NCBI GenBank assembly: GCA_013285735.1
Contig: JABDGZ010000009.1
Span: 1-51,261, forward strand
Source: Candidatus Omnitrophota bacterium
GTDB lineage: Bacteria > Omnitrophota > Gorgyraeia > Zapsychrales > Fredricksoniimonadaceae
Direction: 5' to 3'
Length of the DNA: 51,261 bases
A model generated the notes under the pieces. It did not search any database, was not told the DNA's origin, and saw only the letters and a list, made by a program, of their open reading frames with translations. Position 1 is the stretch's first letter; each line of letters opens with the position of its first letter. Below are positions 1-9,566 of this stretch, one piece after another. Position numbers and translations under genes: made by a program.

Positions 1-1033
1 TCCCAAAACCGCAGGCTGCCCCTGCCGCCCAAAGCCATGATTTTTTTCCGGTCTGAAGATGCATCCATATGCACCAAAAATAAAATACATCGTAAAAGAA
101 GCGTATAGGTGTTGCACTGGTATAGGTAAAGACAAAAGGGTAAACTCCCGGATGGAACATCTGCCATTTGACACCTAACAATATCACCGCCAATGCCAGC
201 AACAAAGAGCCGAGCCAACGACGGATCAGTAAATACCAGGCCACGTAATACAAAATAGTCCCGATCACCGTAACACTCATCACATGCTCATAACTAAACC
301 CACCGAATAATAGGGCCAAGCGGCTTATGACAGCAATAATACCAACACCATATTCACTAATAATATCCACATCCAGGGTCTGTCCGGACACGTACCCCCA
401 CGCAGGAGCCATAATAGAACCATCCGTATGATGGAATTGCTCACCGATAAATTCGCGGGCCACAACACCTTCAATGTTGGGAACAAAAATCAACATGCAT
501 AAACCGACTGGCACTGACCATTCAGCTGCACGCCGCCAACAATAGTCTTCTTTGACATGACAACACAATTTCCAAAACATAAGCATCCAGTTCTGCCAGT
601 GATCGTACGCCCCTTTACACAGCAACGCCGCCATAAAAAGAATGACAAAGGCATCTGATGCTAATTCAGGGCGGTCAGCATAAACGATCATTTTAAAAGC
701 AGCAGAACTCCATAAAAAGGTCACTACACTCTCCACGATTAAATAGCTTTGCCAATCTTTAAACAGGTCCTTAGTGTTTAAAAATCTGCGATTGAGCCAA
801 TATAAGATTACTTGAAAAGAAATACCTGCAAAAACAACCAGATGGTAAATAAATGGTTTCCATTCAGGTTTAAGTAAATCCCGCCATTCAGGCAATACTT
901 GCGCTCCCAAGGCAGACGATGCCGGGTATTGATTCAAAATAAAGGAAGACGCCAGCATCAACTGCCAAGTCCATAGAAGACTCAGCAGGGTCAGAAAAAA
1001 TAAATTACGGTTTAATAAAGGTAGTGTCGTCAT
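1..1033 (-). CDS. GT-C-like polytopic membrane protein, 3' end beyond window
   Basis: The start ATG is at 1033 and the frame stays open to the window edge, so 344 codons are visible and the C-terminus is missing. The protein is very hydrophobic, with many membrane segments. It resembles the neighbouring gene at 1030-3123: both carry an extracytoplasmic loop of the form G-T-L-D/N-x-D-V-I-S-E-Y followed by GGFSY and, further on, YTSATP or YPSATP. They are therefore tandem paralogues. The general plan (first periplasmic loop with acidic residues, many helices) fits GT-C lipid-linked sugar transferases, but no biochemical activity can be assigned. Its ATG overlaps the upstream stop by 4 nt (ATGA), so translation is probably coupled. 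It is the last visible gene of the c-di-GMP-controlled operon. Confidence 0.8.
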   Translation of the reverse strand, partial: MTTLPLLNRNLFFLTLLSLLWTWQLMLASSFILNQYPASSALGAQVLPEWRDLLKPEWKPFIYHLVVFAGISFQVILYWLNRRFLNTKDLFKDWQSYLIVESVVTFLWSSAAFKMIVYADRPELASDAFVILFMAALLCKGAYDHWQNWMLMFWKLCCHVKEDYCWRRAAEWSVPVGLCMLIFVPNIEGVVAREFIGEQFHHTDGSIMAPAWGYVSGQTLDVDIISEYGVGIIAVISRLALLFGGFSYEHVMSVTVIGTILYYVAWYLLIRRWLGSLLLALAVILLGVKWQMFHPGVYPFVFTYTSATPIRFFYDVFYFWCIWMHLQTGKKSWLWAAGAACGFG

Positions 1034-3123
1034 TTTAATTTCAGTGCCGTCAGGTATTGGCCCTGGGCCTGGTATTTATAATTCAGGTGTATATACGTCA
1101 ACAATTGTTTTAATCCCGCCTGGCTATTGTTATAACCTGGACCATCCCATTCCCAAAAAGTTGTCTCGACAAATATATGCGCTGGTTTCTTTTCCTGCAA
1201 CTGCCTCAATGTAAAATTAAGCCTTGCGTAGGTATGAAGATAGGTGCCGCACATCTTTTCCACATCTATCATGTGCTGGGATCCTATCATGGGGAAATAA
1301 TAAAAAAATGGCCGACGATTGGCCTGCATCAAGATTTTAGTTTCAAAACTACTGATGAGAGCCACTGGTTCTTGGGGAGAAGTTAACCCGTCAATCAACC
1401 CGGTATCCTTTGTAAAATCAAAATACTGGGCATAAAAATTTATTTCCGGGGACCAATCAAAGCCTAACATATTCGGATGGCCAGGATAATAGCCAAACAA
1501 ATAGCCAGTACTTAAGGCCGTCAGCGCCCACACGCATAAAAAAATCTTTATCCCCCTCTGCCAATGGCCCGCACAAAGGCTGATCAAAGCTTTGATCCAA
1601 AATAATAAAACAAAAATGAAAGGTATAACAACAGCATAGTAACTGGTGACCCCTGAACGATGGATAAAATAATGATATAATCCCAACCCATAAACGCAAA
1701 TCAGGACCATGAATAGATGCTGGCGGCATTGACGGAATAAAAACATCCCCAAGCTATACAATAACGTCCCCATATAGATAACCGGGATTATAAACCCTGT
1801 GCAAAAGGCAAAAAATTGCTTGTCTTTCAAGCCATCAGTAATAGGCAAGGCTCCCCATCCCTGCAAAAATAGCGACGCAAATTCAAAAGTTCTTTGCCAG
1901 AAAGTATTTTGCCAAACTAAAGGCCCGTAAAAAAAACTCAATATTCCCAAAGCCACGATCCAAGGGACAAAAAGAATACTCAGGGCCTTAGGCCAAACCT
2001 TAATCCCTTTTTGATAAACATAGGCAGCCACTGCTATCAGTAAGGTTATGAATATATAGACACCCACATCGATCGTCCACACAAGCCCAATCCCGCTGGC
2101 AATCGCGGCCGCCAGTAACCAGCGCGCACTTAACGTTTGGGTGAAACGTAAAATAAAAAACAAGAAAAATACATCAAATAAAGAACGCAACGGAGTGGCA
2201 CTGGGATAAATCCATATCAAAGGCACCACTCCCCAATGAAAAAATTGCAGCTTAATACTTAAAACAAGAGCAAAAAAAGAAAGCCAAAAACATCCAATCC
2301 AATAACGCCAAAAAACATAAAATAAAAAATAATACGCCGCAGATAAACCGATCATCATAGCAATAGCATGCGTGTAACTAAATCCTCCTGCCAATTTCAT
2401 AAGCCCATCAAAAACGATGGGGATAATCAAGCTGTATTCGCTGATCACGTCCTTATTAAGAGTCAGGCCGCAGTGGTAGGCCCAGGCTGGCGACATGATA
2501 AAACTATCAAAATGATAAAACCTGTCATAGCTAAACATCCGTGCCACTACCTTGCCCATGTCCGGACTAAAAACCAAAACGGTCAGGATCAATATGGCCG
2601 CGGCATCCATTAAGAAATACCCTTCCCGCGGGATTTTTTTTGACATTGATTGAGTCCAAAACCCGGCCATGAAACGCCAAAGCTCAGGCCAAAAAATACG
2701 GGCAAGGACTCCCATCCCAAGAGCCGCATACAATAAATCCCTGGCCCACCAGGGATTACTCCATAGCAATATTTTGAAAATTGCAAAAATTTGGATAATG
2801 ATAATACCTGCCATGGTACTGATATACGGTACAGATCTACGCCATAAATGATCTTCCCCCAGACGCTGGCGATTCAAGAATATCAATACCCCCTGCAGTA
2901 TCAAAGCGACCCCAATCCAAACATGATAAAAAAAAGTTTCTCTTTTCATATGCACATCGTACAAGGAGAGCGGGAAAAGTTTTTGCACAAAGGGTGGAGG
3001 CGCGATAGGAATAAAGCTAAAAATAAAAGCAACGATGATGAGAACCTGCAAGGCTTCAATAAAAGACAGCAAAGAAAGGACTATAATATTGATCGTATAT
3101 TTATCAAAAAAAATTTTATTCAT
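1030..3123 (-). CDS. GT-C-like polytopic membrane protein
   Basis: A 697-residue protein with roughly a dozen hydrophobic segments through about residue 550, then a soluble C-terminal part of about 140 residues. An acidic, aromatic loop near residues 200-230 (FDSFIMSPAWAYHCGLTL then NKDVISEYS) matches the paralogue at 1-1033. This layout is typical of GT-C or dolichyl-phosphate-mannose-type transferases that move a sugar from a polyprenyl carrier outside the inner membrane. Substrate unknown. The start overlaps the end of the upstream YfhO-like gene by 8 nt, and its stop overlaps the next start by 4 nt, so it sits inside the tightly packed operon. Family assignment is inferred from topology and the paralogy, not from a clear catalytic motif. 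Confidence 0.8.
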   Translation of the reverse strand: MNKIFFDKYTINIIVLSLLSFIEALQVLIIVAFIFSFIPIAPPPFVQKLFPLSLYDVHMKRETFFYHVWIGVALILQGVLIFLNRQRLGEDHLWRRSVPYISTMAGIIIIQIFAIFKILLWSNPWWARDLLYAALGMGVLARIFWPELWRFMAGFWTQSMSKKIPREGYFLMDAAAILILTVLVFSPDMGKVVARMFSYDRFYHFDSFIMSPAWAYHCGLTLNKDVISEYSLIIPIVFDGLMKLAGGFSYTHAIAMMIGLSAAYYFLFYVFWRYWIGCFWLSFFALVLSIKLQFFHWGVVPLIWIYPSATPLRSLFDVFFLFFILRFTQTLSARWLLAAAIASGIGLVWTIDVGVYIFITLLIAVAAYVYQKGIKVWPKALSILFVPWIVALGILSFFYGPLVWQNTFWQRTFEFASLFLQGWGALPITDGLKDKQFFAFCTGFIIPVIYMGTLLYSLGMFLFRQCRQHLFMVLICVYGLGLYHYFIHRSGVTSYYAVVIPFIFVLLFWIKALISLCAGHWQRGIKIFLCVWALTALSTGYLFGYYPGHPNMLGFDWSPEINFYAQYFDFTKDTGLIDGLTSPQEPVALISSFETKILMQANRRPFFYYFPMIGSQHMIDVEKMCGTYLHTYARLNFTLRQLQEKKPAHIFVETTFWEWDGPGYNNSQAGLKQLLTYIHLNYKYQAQGQYLTALKLK

Positions 3124-5749
3124 GCGTATTTAACGGATCTCTTGGAATGCCAGCAGCGTCGATCAAGGCATAAATAATAAGACTTATCAATAATACTGAA
3201 GAAAATATGACTGATAGCAGCAGACCCCATCGCAACCAAGAACCAGGCCAATACTGGATAAGGATTTTATGATCTCCTTGTGTTATCGGTAAAGCTATAA
3301 AACTTTTATTCATTCGATAAAAATGTACTGGCTGACCGTCTAGCTCAATATGCCATTTAGGATCATAGGGAAATTGTATCCCTAACCATCCGTTGTCCGG
3401 TGCCTGAAAGGTGATCCCTGTTTCATCGGAGTGATGCCGCCATACAGATGTGATCCCCGATGCGTCCTTCATTTTTAACAAAAGCACTCCCTTAAGCCCT
3501 ACAAATGATGTATTCACCGGCAAGGCCACCAGCACCTTCCCTTCTTTGATATTTTGAACATCAAAGGTCATTGGCCGAAGGAGCTGCCCTTGGACCGGCG
3601 TCAACTCAACATATTTTTGGTCCGCGGACTGCAGGAAAAACCGGACCCAACGATCGTGCGTAAAAATATTGGTGGCAAAATAATTAGGAAGCTGCTGATC
3701 CAAGGGGAATTCCCAAATCACCATGTCTTTTCCATAAACCCAACCAGGTATGCCATCATGGATATCTTGCGGAATAATACCCCACTGATCCTGCCCCGGA
3801 GGCAATGGCACTATCTGTGACGGAATCTCTGCCCTGATGGATGCTTCACTTCCTTCCACCATCATCACGTCGCGAGACAGCTGGCGGCGGACGATATTTT
3901 CAAAAACTCCAGGGCTTTGCTGTACCGCATATCTGGCAAAAAAGAACAATTTATTATTTTGAGAAACATACGCCCACATGTACGGATCATTCTCCCAGCC
4001 TAAAAATGCAATATGCCGTGGGATATGGGGAAATGGCGGGATAAACGCCTCTTCACGGTTAATAACACTATTGAAATTTAAAGACATATCAGGCAAGGTC
4101 CACAAATAGGATTGGGCCACTACCGAATATATATCTGACTGCCCAACAAATGGAAAAATCTTGGGGTTATGAAAATCCAGTCCTACAGGCCCTATTTCCG
4201 ACGGCAGAACCTCAACAACATGCGGCCGCAAGGCGCAATAAGCCTTTAGAAAATGATTCATCCCCCAGGCACTAATTCCCATATCCAGTAAAATAAGACA
4301 GGCAATAGCAGTTTTAGCCATACGGCGTGCCCATGCATGATGCCTGAGAAATATCAGCAACGCTAAGGCTGTCAGGGAAATGATCATCGCCGCGGTGAAG
4401 TATATTCTTACAATAGCCGGCTGATACGAGCAACCGTTGACCGCAAAAATCACCAAAAAAACAACAAGCCAGCGCAGGCGCCAATTCTGAAAAACAAGAC
4501 CACGTCCTAAATCTTTAAGCACACCCAATCCCATGACGGCCAGTGGCATTAAAAGATACCCGATAATAGAATTGCATGCTGTCTGGTAGGAACGCACCAT
4601 CACCTTCAAAGGATTAGTCAACACATTGACCCAATGGCCTATCAACCCGACGGAAAAAGTATCCTTGGGGAAATTGATAAACCAAACCAATAAAATAGCC
4701 ATCACAAATATCCATTTACGGCGGTCCGAGGACATTGTCAGGGCCAGCCCGCTTAAAAAGAAAATCATATATCCTAAGAAAAAAGAACGGCCAGGCATAA
4801 AGGTAAAATCCAGCATCCTGCGGAAAAAATCTGAGGGCGGCGTCTGGTCCAGCATCAGATGATGGAAATAATGTGCCGCGCTCCACATGCCGGTCAAACG
4901 GCTATGGTCAGCACCAAAAGCCACATCCTTGAGACAAAATAATTGCATGTACGCATACGGCCCTAAAATAATAACGGCTAACCCTAAGAGTCCCAATCCA
5001 CCAGCTAATAACATTTTTGAATTTTCTATAAAAAATTTCTGACAACGGCTGATGATTAAGCGCTGCGTCAATAAACTATAAAAAACGCAGCTAACGATAA
5101 ACATATTGATGCCCAAATACATATAACAAGTATGGATGATGCCCTGGCTAAAGGAGAGTAATAAAAATAATGCGGTCATTCCCAAATACCGCAGACGCCA
5201 CGTCAGAAAGAAACTAAGAATGAAATACATCAACAGGGGATAAAAACTTTGATAAAAGGTACCCAGCATAAAAGCTGGTGGACAGAACAAGAGCGCCAAA
5301 ACAACCGTACCTATCCTCAACATCCATTGGTCATCTGTTAGGCGTTTCAATAAAAGAAAAATACCGATCGTCCTTATGCACAATAATGTCCCCACATAAA
5401 CAATGGAAAATACCCTGTCAAAAAATTGAGCAGAATTATCAACGAAAGGTGACAGGATAACGTAAACAATGGCGGTCAATACATTGGGCAGACGGAACAT
5501 GCCGTGGGTCAGCCAAAAATAGGTATGCGGCAGCTGGCCAAAGAAATCCCAAAGCTGAATGCCTCCTTGATAAAAAAAGCCGGTCAATGCAAATGTCGAC
5601 TGGTAATCAATGAGATAATCATCCCATGAAAAAAAACTGATGCCCCGATGCAAAAAAATCTCGGGAAATATTAAGGCACTGCCGACAAAAGCTGCCAGGC
5701 AAAGACATAAAGCTGTTTTTAAAGGCGATAGAATCTTTTTTGCGTTCAT
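3116..5749 (-). CDS. YfhO-family membrane protein
   Basis: About 877 residues: many transmembrane helices to about residue 500, a large extracytoplasmic region, then a last helix near the C-terminus. The signature is the C-terminal segment around residues 795-838, with a PKWHIELDGQPVHFYRMN core then a G-D/E-H turn before IQYWPGS, the hallmark end of YfhO proteins (PF09586: W-x-a-x-v-D-G, then aGeH and f-Y-P). YfhO members decorate envelope polymers such as lipoteichoic acids with sugars from a lipid carrier; here the acceptor is unknown. I choose the ATG at 5749 because it overlaps the upstream stop as ATGA and follows GGATAGG; an in-frame ATG at 5761 is the alternative. Confidence 0.85.
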   Translation of the reverse strand: MNAKKILSPLKTALCLCLAAFVGSALIFPEIFLHRGISFFSWDDYLIDYQSTFALTGFFYQGGIQLWDFFGQLPHTYFWLTHGMFRLPNVLTAIVYVILSPFVDNSAQFFDRVFSIVYVGTLLCIRTIGIFLLLKRLTDDQWMLRIGTVVLALLFCPPAFMLGTFYQSFYPLLMYFILSFFLTWRLRYLGMTALFLLLSFSQGIIHTCYMYLGINMFIVSCVFYSLLTQRLIISRCQKFFIENSKMLLAGGLGLLGLAVIILGPYAYMQLFCLKDVAFGADHSRLTGMWSAAHYFHHLMLDQTPPSDFFRRMLDFTFMPGRSFFLGYMIFFLSGLALTMSSDRRKWIFVMAILLVWFINFPKDTFSVGLIGHWVNVLTNPLKVMVRSYQTACNSIIGYLLMPLAVMGLGVLKDLGRGLVFQNWRLRWLVVFLVIFAVNGCSYQPAIVRIYFTAAMIISLTALALLIFLRHHAWARRMAKTAIACLILLDMGISAWGMNHFLKAYCALRPHVVEVLPSEIGPVGLDFHNPKIFPFVGQSDIYSVVAQSYLWTLPDMSLNFNSVINREEAFIPPFPHIPRHIAFLGWENDPYMWAYVSQNNKLFFFARYAVQQSPGVFENIVRRQLSRDVMMVEGSEASIRAEIPSQIVPLPPGQDQWGIIPQDIHDGIPGWVYGKDMVIWEFPLDQQLPNYFATNIFTHDRWVRFFLQSADQKYVELTPVQGQLLRPMTFDVQNIKEGKVLVALPVNTSFVGLKGVLLLKMKDASGITSVWRHHSDETGITFQAPDNGWLGIQFPYDPKWHIELDGQPVHFYRMNKSFIALPITQGDHKILIQYWPGSWLRWGLLLSVIFSSVLLISLIIYALIDAAGIPRDPLNTHE

Positions 5750-6273
5750 CGGCCTATCCATTTTTTAATGACCCCGGCAATGGCATCAAAAATAAAAAAG
5801 AAATTCTTTTTACTACTAACCTGATAGAGACCGTCTTTCTCAATAATGTCGCCTGAGCCGATTAACCGCTGCAATCGTATATTCACAATAGTTTCAGCAT
5901 TGTAACGACCCAAAAGTTCCTGCCGAGGAACGCCTTCTCTCCCCGATTGTGCAATTTCACGGATCAGGCGCATGCGTACAGAAGTTTCATACGGACCAAA
6001 TATACAAAGCACATACACAAAACACAATAGGCCTTGAATCACCAAAGCTAATACTGCCGCGCATACCCATGCTAAAACAGGAGCATCCAGTATTTTAGAA
6101 ACAAAAAAAATACGCATCAACACCACGGGACAAACCATGATAGCCATGACACAGGCCAGTAATGATTTCAACAAATGTTCCGGACGCACCCAACGAAAAG
6201 TAATCAAATGGACCAATAAAAAAATACCAAATGAAAGAAGACCTACTCCCACCGTCAAAACATCCATTCCCAT
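5746..6273 (-). CDS. Small membrane protein with winged-helix-like tail
   Basis: About 175 residues. The first ~100 residues form three or four hydrophobic segments; the remainder is soluble and reads like a winged helix (helix IREIAQSGREGVPRQELL, then an INIRLQRLIGSGDI-type recognition region and a beta wing IEKDGLYQV). It has the same architecture as its upstream neighbour 6280-6795, so the two are probably paralogues. I start it at the ATG at 6273, preceded by a strong GGGGGG ribosome site; a TTG three bases upstream gives a longer frame. The tail could bind DNA or merely be a protein-interaction fold. Not assigned to a named family. Confidence 0.75.
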   Translation of the reverse strand: MGMDVLTVGVGLLSFGIFLLVHLITFRWVRPEHLLKSLLACVMAIMVCPVVLMRIFFVSKILDAPVLAWVCAAVLALVIQGLLCFVYVLCIFGPYETSVRMRLIREIAQSGREGVPRQELLGRYNAETIVNIRLQRLIGSGDIIEKDGLYQVSSKKNFFFIFDAIAGVIKKWIGR

Positions 6274-6279
6274 CAATCG

Positions 6280-6795
6280 TCACCCCCCTACATTCCGGCC
6301 AAGGATAAGCTGCATCATATTTAAAATAGCTGCGATCTTCTGCCCCTCTGAGGTAAGGCTGTACCTGCCGTTATTTTGCATTACACATCCACTGGCGCAT
6401 AAATCACTTAAACGCGTATTAATAAAATTTTCTTTTTCAACATGACCAAGAATATCGGCATGGGTCAAGGTTCCATGACGGGAAATAGATTCAAGTATTT
6501 TCTTGGAAGGACTTGTCAATTGGGTAAGCACATAGAAACATAGATAAATAGGGACTAATAAAATAAAAATAAGCCCTGCGGTAATTTTAAATGGCAGACC
6601 CCATACAGGGTGTGCCAAGAAGACACTCGACTGTTGGACAAGTTCTGCTGCCCATGCATAAATACCCAGACAGAACATGGCGATAAAAATAAAGGCCTTG
6701 GCTTGCAAACCTGATTGGGTTGTCTTGCGGCAATAAGAAATATGCGCCGTCACTGCTAGAGCAAAAAACAGGAAGGCAAGAAAAATATAAGCCAT
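6280..6795 (-). CDS. Small membrane protein with winged-helix-like tail
   Basis: 171 residues. Four hydrophobic segments (about 1-20, 31-50, 65-95) are followed from about residue 98 by a soluble domain with the pattern of a small winged helix: SKKILESISRHGTLTHADIL, then INTRLSDLCASGCV and NGRYSLTSEGQKIA. That last stretch is very like the wing of MarR/ArsR or LexA-type domains. It pairs with the gene at 5746-6273 in the same orientation 6 nt away. In an operon full of sugar transferases, a membrane-tethered helix-turn-helix is unexpected. A regulatory role is an inference; an enzyme role is unlikely because no catalytic motif is visible. Confidence 0.75.
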   Translation of the reverse strand: MAYIFLAFLFFALAVTAHISYCRKTTQSGLQAKAFIFIAMFCLGIYAWAAELVQQSSVFLAHPVWGLPFKITAGLIFILLVPIYLCFYVLTQLTSPSKKILESISRHGTLTHADILGHVEKENFINTRLSDLCASGCVMQNNGRYSLTSEGQKIAAILNMMQLILGRNVGG

Positions 6796-6799
6796 AGGA

Positions 6800-7699
6800 T
6801 TATTTAACCTCGATATCAGCAGAAAGAATATGGTGGTCTACAGGAGTTACCGGTAAATTAGGAAATTTATCCATCGGTATGCAAAAAATATTGCGTGTCA
6901 CTTTATGACGCAAATAGAAATCCTTTTCCTGGATCTCATCAATAGCAAAAAACAGATCCCGGGTATGGTCATACGTCCAAAGCTTGTAGTGATACATGTC
7001 AAAAAAATCTTTTAACAGCGGGTATGCTTCAAGGCTATACTCAACCAGGATCACAGGGCGGCAGCGTTCAATTGTTGCCTTCATGCCAAGCAGCACTTCG
7101 TAATCATAACCTTCTGTATCTATTTTCACGATGTCCGGATTTAAGTTTAATTCATCCAACGGCAAAATATCCACCCTGTGTTCCACGATCACAATATTCT
7201 TATCCCCATCAGTGACATGCTGTTCATGCATGGTACGCAGCGCATAATCCTTTTTCAGCGAAGCCGCTGTATAAATAGGCACGCTATTAAACACCGGAAT
7301 ATATAAGGTCATCTCAAGGCGTTGACGCCCAGCACCCATCAAAAGATACTCAAAACGGTTGATGCGTCTTTTCAAACTCTTTAAATGAGCTTCATGGCAT
7401 AAATTGGGTTCTATCGACAAAATACGATAATCGCTATGCACATGACGAAAGCCTATGGCAGAAATGCCGTCATTCGCCCCCACATCTAGGAATAATCCAT
7501 CACCTTCATGGACAAGATGGGCAAAGCCATAATAACTTTTATCGTGCGGCAATAAAAAAGGTATGTATTGAAATAATCTGCGCCCGATAAATCCTGTGTA
7601 CGGGTTGTAGCGCAATAGACGGGGAATCACCGCATGGATACGCCACCAACGGATAATTTTCTGCCGGATAAGTCTAAATTTTTTTCTTAAGTAATCCAT
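6800..7699 (-). CDS. FkbM-family SAM-dependent methyltransferase
   Basis: 299 residues. An N-terminal basic, aromatic stretch (about 1-40) precedes a class I methyltransferase fold: motif I FLDVGANDGISAIGF near residue 70, acidic motif II SIEPN, and the FkbM signature VKIDTEGYDYEVL with a following RPVILVEY strand. FkbM proteins O-methylate sugars or polyketides using S-adenosylmethionine. In this operon the likely substrate is a sugar of the exported glycan. It overlaps the preceding FkbM gene by 26 nt, and 4 nt separate it from the next gene. The exact start is not certain because the overlap leaves no clear ribosome site. Confidence 0.88.
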   Translation of the reverse strand: MDYLRKKFRLIRQKIIRWWRIHAVIPRLLRYNPYTGFIGRRLFQYIPFLLPHDKSYYGFAHLVHEGDGLFLDVGANDGISAIGFRHVHSDYRILSIEPNLCHEAHLKSLKRRINRFEYLLMGAGRQRLEMTLYIPVFNSVPIYTAASLKKDYALRTMHEQHVTDGDKNIVIVEHRVDILPLDELNLNPDIVKIDTEGYDYEVLLGMKATIERCRPVILVEYSLEAYPLLKDFFDMYHYKLWTYDHTRDLFFAIDEIQEKDFYLRHKVTRNIFCIPMDKFPNLPVTPVDHHILSADIEVK

Positions 7700-8546
7700 A
7701 CGCCATTCTGGAATCTGCTGTTATAAAAAGTGAGCCGTCCTTATACCCATGGGGCATTGCATTTAAAGATACAACCCTCTGCCAATTTGTCTTTTGAGAA
7801 AAAAGATTCACCTTCATTTTTCTAAAATGCTTAAAAATAGCTTTAGCATTACCTAGACTTTGGACCTCGATCATGGCATCTGTACCCGCCCAATCCGAAC
7901 GCTTCGTGGCTAAAAGAATTTCTTTTTCATGACCCTCTGCATCAATCTTCACCAAATCAGCCCAACGCATAATTTCCTGGATTGGTTCTGTGGTCACAGG
8001 GAATCGTTCGATCTTGCCATAAAGATTGCTTTTTGATCCTGCCAAATGAGAACCCGTCGTATTCCCTAAAATCTTGACGAATTCCTTTGTTGCCGCTTCA
8101 TTCGATACTGCCGCATTATGTGTTGTCACCTGGGCACATTTGTTTGCTACTATATTCTTTTTCAAAATCTTATAATGCCCAGGATCAGGTTCGTACGAGC
8201 ACACCTTAAAGCCGCAACGGCTTAGTATCACCGAATGAAGCCCGATATTAGCCCCGATATCAGCGACCTTTTTATACCGTCGACGATTCGCCCAATAAAA
8301 ACTAAAGATGATCAGCTCATCAAGATCGAAAAGATTCACTGAAGAAACTGTTCCCATTGGGTGGTAGGGAAAAATAATTTTTCCAAAAGGGCCAAAATCA
8401 ACAGCCCGTGATTTGGACGAAGCACCAAACACCGCCTCAGCCTCAGCCCTGGCAAATTTTTTTAACATTTGATGTACCGGATCACGTGGATCGTGGTGTT
8501 GCGTTATCAAAGGAGCTGCTTCTATAAGATCAGTTAAAATTGTCAT
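7674..8546 (-). CDS. FkbM-family SAM-dependent methyltransferase
   Basis: About 290 residues. The SAM site ADIGANIGLHSVILSRCG followed by SYEPDPGHYKIL, and the later VKIDAEGHEKEIL and MIEVQSL strands, are diagnostic for FkbM methyltransferases. It is only distantly similar to the adjacent FkbM gene (6800-7699), so the pair probably methylates different positions rather than being a recent duplication. I take the ATG at 8546, which overlaps the upstream SDR stop as ATGA; an in-frame ATG at 8552 is the alternative. The protein is cytoplasmic with no signal sequence. Confidence 0.88.
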   Translation of the reverse strand: MTILTDLIEAAPLITQHHDPRDPVHQMLKKFARAEAEAVFGASSKSRAVDFGPFGKIIFPYHPMGTVSSVNLFDLDELIIFSFYWANRRRYKKVADIGANIGLHSVILSRCGFKVCSYEPDPGHYKILKKNIVANKCAQVTTHNAAVSNEAATKEFVKILGNTTGSHLAGSKSNLYGKIERFPVTTEPIQEIMRWADLVKIDAEGHEKEILLATKRSDWAGTDAMIEVQSLGNAKAIFKHFRKMKVNLFSQKTNWQRVVSLNAMPHGYKDGSLFITADSRMAYGLLKKKI

Positions 8547-9382
8547 TTCCAATCATTCCCTTCCCTGCGTAATTTATACATATGAGGGTCTTCTTCTAAT
8601 TTTCTCACCAAAGAAGCCTCTCCCCACTTGTCAAAAACCACACTAAAATTACGTCCGCTCACCACCCGACGGTCAGCCTGAATCAACCAATCACAGCAAT
8701 CCAGTATTGTTTCCATCGGCGTGCATTGATCGCTAGCTAACCGGTCAATGGTCTTCTGATAATTAGCGCCTGCTTTCTTTCCTGCTTTCAACGTTGCTTG
8801 ATGAATCTTGGTTTTGACCCATCCGGGGCCTATAATGACGAAATTCGTATCCGGGATTTCTGCATCCAGCAATTCACAGATCTTGATCAAGGCGATTTTA
8901 GAAATGGTGTAGGCGGAATAATCCACTGTGGCGTTGTTAGTCCCACCACCTGCAAAGAATAATACCACCGGAGGATGATCTCCTGTTTTGTTGCGTGATG
9001 GCAGTAATTCGTGGACGAACTGTACCTGTCTTGTAAAATTTATTTCCAAAGATTTTTCCCATGCTGCGAAATCACCGTCTATAAAAGATCCGACGGGTTC
9101 GAGCATGCCGGGGCAAAGGACCAGATAATCCCATTGAGAAAAATCATGACGCAAAGATACACCAGCCTCATGGACAGATCGGCTATCCGCTAAATCACAA
9201 TAAATCGTTTTAACACCGCTACTTTGTAAATCATCCACTAAAGAAGAAGGCGTCCTGTACGTGCCGCCCACCTTCATGCCGCGCTGCTGCCACCTTTTGG
9301 CTAAAGCATAGCCAATATCACTGGAAATCGAAACAATCACTGCTTTAGATATTTTCTTTGATGAATTCATGGGTGATGCCAT
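8543..9382 (-). CDS. Short-chain dehydrogenase/reductase (SDR)
   Basis: 279 residues with a Rossmann start (AVIVSISSDIGYALAKRW, a variant of TGxxxGIG in which the glycines are partly replaced), a D-L strand at about residue 65, LCPG in place of NNAG, and the catalytic YSAYTISK pair (Tyr-x3-Lys-like) near residue 150. SDRs oxidise or reduce a hydroxyl or keto group with NAD(P)H; a nucleotide-sugar or lipid substrate would fit the operon. The altered glycine motif makes cofactor binding less certain than usual. Its start overlaps the upstream small gene by 38 nt and neither candidate ATG (9382 or 9370) has a good ribosome site. Confidence 0.82.
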   Translation of the reverse strand: MASPMNSSKKISKAVIVSISSDIGYALAKRWQQRGMKVGGTYRTPSSLVDDLQSSGVKTIYCDLADSRSVHEAGVSLRHDFSQWDYLVLCPGMLEPVGSFIDGDFAAWEKSLEINFTRQVQFVHELLPSRNKTGDHPPVVLFFAGGGTNNATVDYSAYTISKIALIKICELLDAEIPDTNFVIIGPGWVKTKIHQATLKAGKKAGANYQKTIDRLASDQCTPMETILDCCDWLIQADRRVVSGRNFSVVFDKWGEASLVRKLEEDPHMYKLRREGNDWK

Positions 9383-9566
9383 GGGTTTTTAAATAATCCT
9401 TGTACACTGCCCCATCTGAAGCGTTTTGAAAATACCCGTTGTAAAAAATACCAAGCAGGTATTTACCGCGCTCAATGGTGCACAAACGCCAATTGACACT
9501 TGAAGACAAAAGCAGGCCTAGTAAAGCCCACCAAACAATGTTGCGTGCAAGAATCTTCTTATACAT
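9345..9566 (-). CDS. Small hypothetical membrane protein
   Basis: About 73 residues, starting MYKKILARNIVWWALLGLL, so one N-terminal membrane helix followed by a short soluble tail with NGYFQNASDG. I start at the ATG at 9566 because it overlaps the preceding stop as TAATG, the same coupling seen at the next junction upstream; a longer frame to 9599 would overlap the YfhO gene. The tail overlaps the following SDR gene. I do not recognise a family. Its conserved coupling argues that it is translated. Confidence 0.6.
   Translation of the reverse strand: MYKKILARNIVWWALLGLLLSSSVNWRLCTIERGKYLLGIFYNGYFQNASDGAVYKDYLKTHGITHEFIKENI

Noticed and set aside
1177-1386. Plus-strand open frames inside the minus-strand membrane genes (for example 1177-1386, 2848-3177)
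   Set aside because: They are fully inside well-supported genes on the other strand and their products are not protein-like.
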